Position numbers and translations under genes: made by a program
Notes under the pieces: generated by a model
What the model was told of the DNA's origin: nothing
What the model saw: only the letters and a program-made list of their open reading frames with translations
The model's database searches: none
Source of the DNA: Treponema sp. UBA3819
GTDB lineage: Bacteria; Spirochaetota; Spirochaetia; Treponematales; Treponemataceae
Direction: 5' to 3'
Length of the DNA stretch: 5,864 nucleotides
NCBI GenBank assembly: GCA_002369025.1
Contig: DFDV01000218.1
Coordinates: forward strand, 1-5,864
Shown: piece after piece, positions 1-4,740 of the stretch
Numbering within the stretch: the first letter of the stretch is position 1
Layout: each line of letters opens with the position of its first letter

Positions 1-143
1 TACGAAGACCCTTTCAAGGGTAGTAAGTAATACGAACGCCCCTTCAGGGGCTGCGACGAGTCAATCTGCAATAGACTTGAACGTCAGTGAAAGCCGGGAC
101 TTAAGTCTCAGCTTGGGAACCGAGCCTTATAGGCTGTGTTCAA
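1..143 (+). mobile_element. Probable right end / omega-RNA-like tail of an IS200/IS605-type (TnpB) element, partial
   Basis: Seen: successive small hairpins on the plus strand. CCCT-TTCA-AGGG lies at 9-20 and GCCCC-TTCA-GGGGC at 38-51; both have a TTCA loop and each follows a TACGAA (1-6 and 31-36). Then come the palindrome GACTTAAGTC (98-107), a CTTGG/CCGAG stem (112-124, GAA loop), an AGCCT-TAT-AGGCT stem (123-135), and GTGTTCAA (136-143). Known: TnpB elements of this family carry a structured guide RNA at the right end, which finishes with a hairpin and then a TTCAA-like cleavage motif before the flank; ISDra2 is the model. Inferred: 143 is a candidate element boundary, but the stem at 142-166 and a second TTCAA at 185-189 allow a boundary further right. 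The tnpB gene itself is not recognisable here. One plus frame is open from position 2 to a TAG at 200-202, but its translation was not recognised. An unrelated structured RNA or repeat array remains possible. Confidence 0.4.
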
Positions 144-876
144 ACCACCCGTTTGACGGGTGGTTTGTGATTTTTGTCTTGATTTTCAAGGTGCGCAAAT
201 AGGCTTTTTGAGAATCGGTGATGCGGTAACTTTCACAGGCCTTTTGAATGGCTTTGTTGTGAGTCCAAGGTGCAAGGCATTTCTTTTCGATAAAGGGGAG
301 TATTGCATCGTATTGTTTGGCCAGTGCAGTGGCAAAGTACCAGGCAATCATCATGTTGATATAGTATTCACCCGAACGAACGGTAGTTATTTTTTCTGCA
401 TAAGACAGATTAAATGCATCTTCCAAAAAATGCTGCATTAACATACGGATGGCAAAGCGTACGGTATAGGTGTGTTTGGAAGTAATCCAGCGGTTAATGT
501 AGGGTAAAAGTTCTTGTCGGTGTTTTTTGAAAGTGCGGGGTGAAAGTTGGTCGCAAGTTGCCCAATTGTCAATGTAAGGTAAAAATTGTTCTACTTGTGC
601 AATGCAAGTGTCAAAATCTTTTGTTTCTGAAATAATGAATGCATGCAGTTGATTTTCGTCAAAGTAATGGTGGGGCAAACTGGAGATAAATCCCTCTACT
701 CGGTCATCTTTACCATATTGCTTGGCTAACGAACGTAAGGTAGGTGTGCGAACACCGATAATGTCATCGGCCGCCACTGTAGGAAGCAGTTTTGCCTGAA
801 AGTCGCGATATGTCGTGTCTTGCAAGCGAAAAAGTTGTTCGATGACGGCTGGGGTAGGCATGTTATTGTGTAACAT
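127..876 (-). CDS. DNA alkylation repair protein, AlkD-like HEAT-repeat family
   Basis: This 249-residue protein is likely a DNA glycosylase-type repair enzyme of the AlkD/AlkC superfamily (the PF08713-type fold), which removes alkylated purines from DNA in the cytoplasm. Family signatures are GVRTPTLRSLAK (41-52), ENQLHAFIISE (74-84), DNWATCDQLSPR (103-114), TVRFAIRMLM (138-147), INMMIAWYFA (173-182) and NKAIQKACESYRI (207-219). W105, D109, R144 and W179 are the probable counterparts of the Trp/Asp/Arg/Trp set lining the AlkD DNA cleft; that is my alignment by spacing. The family core ends near residue 231 (YLRTLK). The remaining ~18 residues are read through the hairpin at 142-166 and stop inside the element-like tail, so the native 3' end has probably been replaced. 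The first Met (ATG 874-876) follows AAGAAACAGAAGAAG, a purine-rich but poor Shine-Dalgarno; Met6 is an alternative start. The gene has its own promoter-like sequence at 969-997, so it is probably not part of the toxin-antitoxin operon upstream. Activity cannot be judged from sequence. Confidence 0.9.
   Translation of the reverse strand: MLHNNMPTPAVIEQLFRLQDTTYRDFQAKLLPTVAADDIIGVRTPTLRSLAKQYGKDDRVEGFISSLPHHYFDENQLHAFIISETKDFDTCIAQVEQFLPYIDNWATCDQLSPRTFKKHRQELLPYINRWITSKHTYTVRFAIRMLMQHFLEDAFNLSYAEKITTVRSGEYYINMMIAWYFATALAKQYDAILPFIEKKCLAPWTHNKAIQKACESYRITDSQKAYLRTLKIKTKITNHPSNGWFEHSL
142..166. other. Perfect 10-bp inverted repeat (hairpin), element terminus or terminator
   Basis: The arms AAACCACCCG (142-151) and CGGGTGGTTT (157-166) are perfectly complementary around the loop TTTGA. 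On the plus strand the stem is followed by GTGATTTTTG, a modest T-run, so it could end transcripts coming from the left. It could equally be the subterminal palindrome that a Y1 (IS200/IS605) transposase binds. It lies inside the last codons of the alkylation-repair reading frame, which is unusual for a terminator serving that gene. Confidence 0.5.
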
Positions 877-968
877 CTTCTTCTGTTTCTTCTTTCCGAT
901 GTTATGGCAGAAATTGTTCCAACAGTGACAGCTGTTAGTGCTTCTGCGGTATTTGCTTTCATAGAAAG

Positions 969-997
969 ATTATACAATGAAATTTTGGATTTTACAA
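969..997 (-). promoter_or_regulatory. Sigma-70-type promoter upstream of the alkylation repair gene
   Basis: On the minus strand, -35 TTGTAA (992-997) and a consensus -10 TATAAT (969-974) are separated by exactly 17 nt. The start point is expected near 962, giving a leader of about 86 nt before the ATG at 876. That leader contains a small inverted repeat (AACAG 921-925 / CTGTT 932-936). An ATG (960-962) sits almost exactly at the predicted start point. Confidence 0.6.
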
Positions 998-1015
998 ACA
1001 AAAAGAAAGTGAGTT

Positions 1016-1426
1016 TTAGTTAATTTTTTGAATTTCGGCTGCGAAAACTTTGAAATCATCAAGATGTTTTGTAATAATGGCAAAAATAATTTTACAGTCT
1101 AAATTTTCATATTGGTGAACGGCGATATTGCGAAACCCGACGGCATGGCTTAAATTTTCTGCAGTTGAATCGGAAATGAGTTTATTTTGTGCAAGTTTTC
1201 TGAACGTCTCAGACATTGTGCTTGGTGTCTCGGTGCTGTAATCCAAAAGGATATGATTACCAATGTCAACGCAGATTTGCACTGCACGTTGGAGATTCAG
1301 GATAATGATTTCCTGTTTATCAAGATTATTTTTCAGTTCTTCAATACTTGAGATGTTTTGCGATTTTATCCGATGAACGCAACGAATAAGGGCAGCAAGT
1401 TTTGTTTCGAGAATTTCTTTATCCAT
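1016..1426 (-). CDS. hepT: HepT-type HEPN ribonuclease toxin (DUF86) of an MntA-HepT toxin-antitoxin pair
   Basis: This 136-residue all-alpha HEPN protein has the hallmark motif R-X4-H-X-Y in GFRNIAVHQY: R99, H104, Y106. In characterised HepT toxins, R and H form the RNase site of the dimer, and the nearby Tyr is the residue the MntA antitoxin AMPylates to silence the toxin. All three are present, so the toxin looks intact. The N-terminal helix (EILETKLAALIRCVHRIK, 4-21) and the QRAVQICVDIGNHIL segment (46-60) are also typical, and the length is normal. The start is ATG 1424-1426, with AGAGAGG (1434-1440) seven nt upstream, a good ribosome-binding site. The gene overlaps the end of mntA by 8 nt, giving translational coupling with the antitoxin made first. 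The RNA target is not predictable here; a tRNA is the target of one studied homologue. Some DUF86 proteins were formerly annotated simply as nucleotidyltransferase substrate-binding proteins. Confidence 0.88.
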   Translation of the reverse strand: MDKEILETKLAALIRCVHRIKSQNISSIEELKNNLDKQEIIILNLQRAVQICVDIGNHILLDYSTETPSTMSETFRKLAQNKLISDSTAENLSHAVGFRNIAVHQYENLDCKIIFAIITKHLDDFKVFAAEIQKIN

Positions 1427-1820
1427 TTATAAACCTCTCTATTTTCTTTTTGTTCATATATTCAATGGTCGGGAGAAAATCTTCCTTAAAGCAAAGGGCT
1501 TTCATCAAATATTTTACAAAAACAGTCTTTGAGATTTTTATTTTTGCACCAGTTGTCATAATCTGATATAAAAAAATTCCTTCTGCCTGTGATAAATCCG
1601 CAAGGTCAATTTCACGGTGACAAAGTAATGACAAATCGCTTTGAATCTTTGCCAAATCTTCATATTCGAGGGGCTTATCAGAATGCACGGCAATATCAAT
1701 GTCGCTGTGAGAATTATAAGTGCCTTTTGCAAACGAACCAAAAAGCAAAACAGTATCGATTTCGTTTTTTTGAGAAAAATATTCCTGAATTTGCTGCTTT
1801 ATAGAATCGGCCTCGGACAT
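1419..1820 (-). CDS. mntA: MntA-type minimal nucleotidyltransferase antitoxin
   Basis: This 133-residue protein (from ATG 1818-1820) belongs to the MNT/DNA-polymerase-beta-like superfamily. It carries the full signature G28-S29-X10-D40-X-D42 (LLFGSFAKG...SDIDIAV) and a third acidic residue, D72, in REIDLADL, so the metal- and ATP-binding site appears complete. By analogy with MntA of HepT-MntA systems, it AMPylates the toxin tyrosine and neutralises it. The gene directly precedes and overlaps hepT, which is the expected partner arrangement. The frame can be extended two codons to a TTG (1824-1826). I prefer the ATG, although neither start has a visible Shine-Dalgarno. An extended -10 lies only 11 nt upstream of the ATG, so the message may be almost leaderless. 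After the core fold, a basic tail (KALCFKED... to MNKKKIERFING) completes the protein. Confidence 0.87.
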   Translation of the reverse strand: MSEADSIKQQIQEYFSQKNEIDTVLLFGSFAKGTYNSHSDIDIAVHSDKPLEYEDLAKIQSDLSLLCHREIDLADLSQAEGIFLYQIMTTGAKIKISKTVFVKYLMKALCFKEDFLPTIEYMNKKKIERFING

Positions 1821-1830
1821 ATGCAAAATA

Positions 1831-1839
1831 AGTATATCA
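1831..1839 (-). promoter_or_regulatory. Extended -10 promoter of the mntA-hepT operon
   Basis: The minus strand reads TGATATACT, a TGn-extended -10 with TATACT at 1831-1836. No good -35 is present: TATTAA at the 17-nt position is weak, but an extended -10 can do without one. The start point would fall near 1824, about 4 nt before the ATG, implying a leaderless or near-leaderless transcript that agrees with the missing ribosome-binding site. Confidence 0.45.
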
Positions 1840-1890
1840 CGATTGATGAATTTTTAATACTAAAAACGCAATTGTATGTTTTAAATGTGC

Positions 1891-1987
1891 AAGGGATTGG
1901 AGCCCCGAAGTTGCCTGCCGGATGGCAGGCAATGAGCGTGAGCGAAGGGCGAAAAGCCCGCCCCTGCCGACAGGCAGGGGTGCGCCC
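1891..1987. repeat. GC-rich triple-hairpin intergenic repeat (REP-like)
   Basis: About 97 bp of GC-rich DNA sits in strongly AT-rich intergenic sequence. It holds three stem-loops: TTGCCTGCC/GGCAGGCAA (1911-1919/1924-1932, perfect 9 bp, loop GGAT), GGGC/GCCC (1947-1950/1956-1959) and CCCCTGCC/GGCAGGGG (1961-1968/1973-1980, perfect 8 bp, loop GACA). GGGCG (1947-1951) can instead pair with CGCCC (1983-1987) to enclose the last stem. The stretch GAGCGTGAGCGAAGGGCGAAAAGCCC looks like the conserved core of a dispersed repeat, which would need a genome search to prove. It begins 4 nt beyond the uxaC stop, so it could terminate or stabilise the uxaC mRNA and insulate mntA. It has no T-run on the minus strand. 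Confidence 0.6.
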
Positions 1988-1991
1988 AAAT

Positions 1992-3401
1992 TTACTTTCC
2001 GAAGTAGTTTAATGCATTTCCAAAACTGATATCTTTAACCATTTTGGTCAGCACTTCCATATCATTCGGATATTCGCCGTTTTCTACCCAGCCGCCGATG
2101 ACATTGCAGAGAATGCGGCGGAAGTATTCGTGACGAGAGTATGAAAGGAAGCTGCGGCTGTCTGTAAGCATACCGACAAAAGCAGGAATCATACCCAGGT
2201 TGCCCAGGACTTTAATCTGCTGTTCCATACCATCGCGATGATCGCAGAACCACCAGCCTGAACCAAGCTGGATTTTGCCTTTGATTCCGCCGCCCTGGAA
2301 ACAGCCCATGATTGTACCGATTGAGTAGTAATCCTTGGGGTTGAGGGTGTAGAGGATAGTCTTAGGCATACCGCCTTTTTCTTCAATGAGGTTCATAAGG
2401 CCGGCGAGATTTTCTGCCATGGGCTTATCGTGGCTGCCGTCAAAGCCTGTGTCAGGACCCAGTTTTTTGAACATTGCCTTGTTGTTGTCGCGGATTGCGT
2501 TCATGTGCCACTGCTGAACAATACCTTTCTGTTCGTAAGCACGTCCCAGAGCAACGAGAATCTTTGTCTTGTATGCTTCTGCTTCTGCTTCAGAAATAGT
2601 TTCGCCATTGAGAGCACGTGTGACAACTGCGTCAATGTTTGCGTCTGTGTCGATTTTGCAGGGCGGATATTCAAGAGCGTGGTCAGAAGCACGACATCCG
2701 TTTTCAATGAAGAAGTCAAGGCGTTTAAGAAGAGCTGTGATAACATCATCAGAATTTTTGATTGTTACGCCAGAAACCTGACTCAGCTTTGCAATATAGT
2801 CCTTGTATGTAGGCAGATTGATGTTGATTGCTTTGTCCGGGCGATATGAGGGGCGGACTTTTGTTTCAATTTTTCCGATAGGTGCAGTTCCGTCTGCAAT
2901 TGCCTTGTGGAATTCAAGGGAATCAGCAGGGTCATCTGTTGTACCAACGGCATATACATGGAAATTCTTGAAGATGCCTTTTACGCTCAGTTCATCACTC
3001 TTGAGGATTTCATTTGCTTTTTCATAAATTCTCGGTGCTGATTTTACGGTAAGGGGTTCGTAGATACCAAAGTAGCGCTGCAGTTCGAGGTGTGTCCAGT
3101 GATAGAGGGGGTTTCCAATCAGATGTTCAATTGTTTCTGCCCAGCGGACAAATTTTTCGTAGGGTTCTGCGTCGCCTGTGATATATTTTTCATCGATGCC
3201 GTAGGTACGCATCTGACGCCACTTGTAGTGGTCACCGCCCAGCCAGATGTCAGTGATTGAGTCGAACTTTTTGTTCTGAGCAATCTGCTCCGGCGGCAGG
3301 TGGCAGTGGTAGTCCCACAGGGGTTCATCTTTACAGGCTTCAAAAAGTTTCTGTGCAGTCTTTGTTTCCAAAAGGAAATCCTTGTCCATAAATTTCTTCA
3401 T
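1992..3401 (-). CDS. uxaC: Uronate isomerase (glucuronate/galacturonate isomerase)
   Basis: This complete cytoplasmic enzyme of 469 residues, the usual length, isomerises D-glucuronate to D-fructuronate and D-galacturonate to D-tagaturonate, the first step of hexuronate catabolism. It belongs to the amidohydrolase (TIM-barrel) superfamily. Visible landmarks are the metal-site motif DYHCHL (H32, H34), the family signature NPLYHWTHLELQRYFGI (97-113), TTDDPAD (154-160), CRASDHAL (236-243), QWHMNAIRDNN (297-307), LGSGWWFCDHRDGM (379-392) and LTDSRSFLSYSRHEYFRRILCN (412-433). Residue 153 is Gly, in GTTDDP; the family more often has Cys there, as I recall it. Met1 is chosen because GGAG (3407-3410) lies 5 nt upstream; Met5 has no such site. 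The promoter at 3444-3472 and a palindrome in the leader (3415-3428) precede it. The gene is separated from uxaA by an opposing lipoprotein gene, so the two are not co-transcribed directly. Confidence 0.97.
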   Translation of the reverse strand: MKKFMDKDFLLETKTAQKLFEACKDEPLWDYHCHLPPEQIAQNKKFDSITDIWLGGDHYKWRQMRTYGIDEKYITGDAEPYEKFVRWAETIEHLIGNPLYHWTHLELQRYFGIYEPLTVKSAPRIYEKANEILKSDELSVKGIFKNFHVYAVGTTDDPADSLEFHKAIADGTAPIGKIETKVRPSYRPDKAININLPTYKDYIAKLSQVSGVTIKNSDDVITALLKRLDFFIENGCRASDHALEYPPCKIDTDANIDAVVTRALNGETISEAEAEAYKTKILVALGRAYEQKGIVQQWHMNAIRDNNKAMFKKLGPDTGFDGSHDKPMAENLAGLMNLIEEKGGMPKTILYTLNPKDYYSIGTIMGCFQGGGIKGKIQLGSGWWFCDHRDGMEQQIKVLGNLGMIPAFVGMLTDSRSFLSYSRHEYFRRILCNVIGGWVENGEYPNDMEVLTKMVKDISFGNALNYFGK

Positions 3402-3414
3402 ATATACTCCATGC

Positions 3415-3428
3415 CCGCAATTTTGCGG
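3415..3428. promoter_or_regulatory. Perfect inverted repeat in the uxaC leader, possible operator or attenuating hairpin
   Basis: CCGCAA (3415-3420) and TTGCGG (3423-3428) are perfect arms around TT. The element lies between the predicted transcription start (~3437) and the ribosome-binding site (3407-3410). It could be a repressor half-site pair for a uronate regulator, or an RNA hairpin close to the Shine-Dalgarno. No known operator consensus was recognised. Confidence 0.4.
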
Positions 3429-3443
3429 AAAAATTCTGCAGAC

Positions 3444-3472
3444 ATTATAACACTAAACGGCATATTTGTATA
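3444..3472 (-). promoter_or_regulatory. Sigma-70-type promoter of uxaC
   Basis: On the minus strand, -35 TATACA (3467-3472) and a consensus -10 TATAAT (3444-3449) are separated by 17 nt. The predicted start is near 3437, giving a leader of about 36 nt that contains the palindrome at 3415-3428. Confidence 0.65.
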
Positions 3473-3513
3473 TTGGTGAAAATGATGTAAAAAAGGATAT
3501 TGGCATTATGTAA
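3470..3513 (+). repeat. Paired short direct repeats in the divergent uxaC/lipoprotein promoter region
   Basis: ATATTGG occurs at 3470-3476 and again at 3497-3503, and each copy is followed by ATGTAA (3485-3490 and 3508-3513). The first copy overlaps the uxaC -35, and the second lies just upstream of the lipoprotein promoter. The placement would suit a shared regulator, but AT-rich sequence makes chance matches easy. Confidence 0.2.
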
Positions 3514-3523
3514 TAAAAGCGGC

Positions 3524-3532
3524 TGCTATGAT
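3524..3532 (+). promoter_or_regulatory. Extended -10 promoter of the nucleoside-hydrolase lipoprotein gene
   Basis: TGCTATGAT is a full TGn-extended -10 (TATGAT at 3527-3532). The start is expected near 3539, giving a leader of about 40 nt. A TTGGCA at 3500-3505 resembles a -35 but is 21 nt from the -10, too far for a standard promoter. TATGCT (3532-3537) is an alternative -10. Confidence 0.5.
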
Positions 3533-3578
3533 ATGCTATAAAGGATAGAGTTTATGAATTTTCAACGAAGGAATTGTT

Positions 3579-4634
3579 ATGAAATTCAGAGAAAAGCAGT
3601 CAATTCGGGCAGCGGTTTTTGGGGTGCAAAAATTTTTTCGTTTTTTGCTGGGGGTATCTATACTTCTTGCCCTTTTAGGTTTGTCGTCTTGTAAAGGTCC
3701 GGCTTCTTCTATCATTCTGGATACGGATATCGGCAGTTCCACAGATGATTTGTTTGCCCTTCAGCTTTTGTATCATTATATTGAAACAGAAAATGTTAAG
3801 CTTCTTGGTATTATTGTAGACCGGGAAAATGTAGAAAATGCCCATATTGTTGATGTGATGAATAATTATTACAAGCACGAAAACATTCCGATTGGTCTTA
3901 TACAGGACGGAATAAAAGATCCAAAAGTCTGGATTGATTATAAGAATCTTCCAAATTATACGAATGAAAATGGCAAGCCCATGTTTAAAAAATCCAGTTT
4001 CGATTCATATCCTGAGGGTTATAAAATATACAGAAAGTTACTTTCATCTCAGCCAGATAAGTCCGTTAAGATTTGTTCAATCGGTTTTTTGACCTGTCTT
4101 TCGCAGCTTCTGCAGTCTCAGGCTGATGAATACTCTGACATGACAGGCGTTGAACTGGTAAGAAGAAAAGTCAGCAGAATTTATATAATGGGTGGAGTTT
4201 TTGGCAACGCCATTGAAAAAACAGAATATAACTTTTTCCAGGCTATAGATTATGTCCTCAACTTTTTTTCTCTTTTGCCTGCGGACGTAGAAGTAATTTT
4301 ATCTCCAGGCGAAGTTGGTGACTTAATTGATTATAAAGTTGAAAATGTAATATCTGACATTGACTGGACTGATACTCACCCGATAAAACAGGTTTACTTG
4401 CAGTGTGACGTTAATACCGGTCAGAAAATGTGGGATGTGCTTCCGATTATTCATGCAGTAAAAGGTGATGACTGGTTTAACCTTTCTCCCCGCGGAACGG
4501 TAGAAGTTACGCCAAATGCAGAAACCAGATTTACACCTAATCCAAAAGGCAATATCCGGTACCAGATTCCCGGCGATGATAAATGGGCAGAGAAGATTTT
4601 TGCTGAGATTAAAAAGTCATACGGGAAAAAATAA
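3579..4634 (+). CDS. Lipoprotein of the nucleoside hydrolase (inosine-uridine hydrolase-like) superfamily
   Basis: This 351-residue protein has an N-terminal signal: a basic start, hydrophobic 23-36, and lipobox LSSC with Cys38 as the lipidation site. It is therefore probably exported and membrane-anchored, unlike classical cytoplasmic nucleoside hydrolases. The fold is marked by ILDTDIGSSTDDLFAL (46-61), which supplies the calcium-site aspartates D48, D50, D56 and D57. It is followed by GIIVDREN (77-84), SIGFLTCLSQLL (167-178), RIYIMGGVFGN (200-210), EYNFFQAID (216-224), SPGEVG (242-247) and WDVLPIIHAVKG (285-296, D286). The DTDIG-x3-DD form and the SPGEVG and WDxL motifs fit the divergent, often secreted branch of the superfamily. 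In EYNFFQAID the position where many members have Asp-Pro after the Asn is Gln-Ala, so the substrate may not be an ordinary nucleoside; any ribosyl-bond hydrolysis is inferred. AAGGA (3568-3572) sits 6 nt before the ATG. The gene is monocistronic, divergent from uxaC and convergent with uxaA. Lipoprotein localisation is well supported, exact substrate not. Confidence 0.85.
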   Translation: MKFREKQSIRAAVFGVQKFFRFLLGVSILLALLGLSSCKGPASSIILDTDIGSSTDDLFALQLLYHYIETENVKLLGIIVDRENVENAHIVDVMNNYYKHENIPIGLIQDGIKDPKVWIDYKNLPNYTNENGKPMFKKSSFDSYPEGYKIYRKLLSSQPDKSVKICSIGFLTCLSQLLQSQADEYSDMTGVELVRRKVSRIYIMGGVFGNAIEKTEYNFFQAIDYVLNFFSLLPADVEVILSPGEVGDLIDYKVENVISDIDWTDTHPIKQVYLQCDVNTGQKMWDVLPIIHAVKGDDWFNLSPRGTVEVTPNAETRFTPNPKGNIRYQIPGDDKWAEKIFAEIKKSYGKK

Positions 4635-4638
4635 ATAG

Positions 4639-4700
4639 AAAAAAAAGCCGGCCCCCTGTAATGAAGTGTTTCTCACGCAGGAAAGCCGGCTGTTTTGTTT
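4639..4700. terminator. Bidirectional Rho-independent terminator between the lipoprotein gene and uxaA
   Basis: AGCCGGC (4646-4652) pairs perfectly with GCCGGCT (4685-4691). Inside, CCTG (4655-4658) can pair with CAGG (4678-4681) and GTG (4666-4668) with CAC (4674-4676), closing the long loop. On the minus strand the stem is followed by eight T (the A-run 4639-4646), a strong ending for uxaA. On the plus strand TGTTTTGTTTT follows, ending the lipoprotein transcript. It lies just after the plus-strand stop. Confidence 0.8.
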
Positions 4701-4705
4701 TGGCT

Positions 4706-4728
4706 CTGGCATGAATACCAGTGTTTTT
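4706..4728 (+). terminator. Possible second, weaker terminator
   Basis: CTGG (4706-4709) and CCAG (4718-4721) enclose CATGAATA, and a run of five T (4724-4728) follows shortly. The stem is short, so this is at most a back-up to the stronger structure 15 nt upstream. The partly symmetric CTGGCATGAATACCAG could also be a protein-binding site. Confidence 0.25.
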
Positions 4729-4740
4729 ATAATGTCAATT

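Noticed and set aside
1..51. CRISPR-like repeats, suggested by the 30-nt spacing
   Set aside because: Only two imperfect units are visible and the unit itself fills the interval, so there is no constant repeat with variable spacer.
81..104. A TnpB C-terminus reading ...VKAGT stop
   Set aside because: The frame is closed by TGA at 78-80, so only seven codons are open. It cannot be a real gene end unless frameshifted.
918..940. A terminator for hepT at the AACAG/CTGTT inverted repeat
   Set aside because: The stem is only 5 bp with no T-run, and it lies downstream of the repair gene's promoter, so it would block that gene. No clear hepT terminator was found.
1641..2012. A 123-codon plus-strand ORF running from mntA through the GC-rich repeat
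   Set aside because: Its first half is antisense to mntA and its second half is the hairpin repeat. The frame is open by chance.
2430..2849. A 139-codon plus-strand ORF inside uxaC
   Set aside because: It is antisense to a full set of conserved UxaC motifs, has no ribosome-binding site and gives a Cys/Phe/Val-rich product with no family features.
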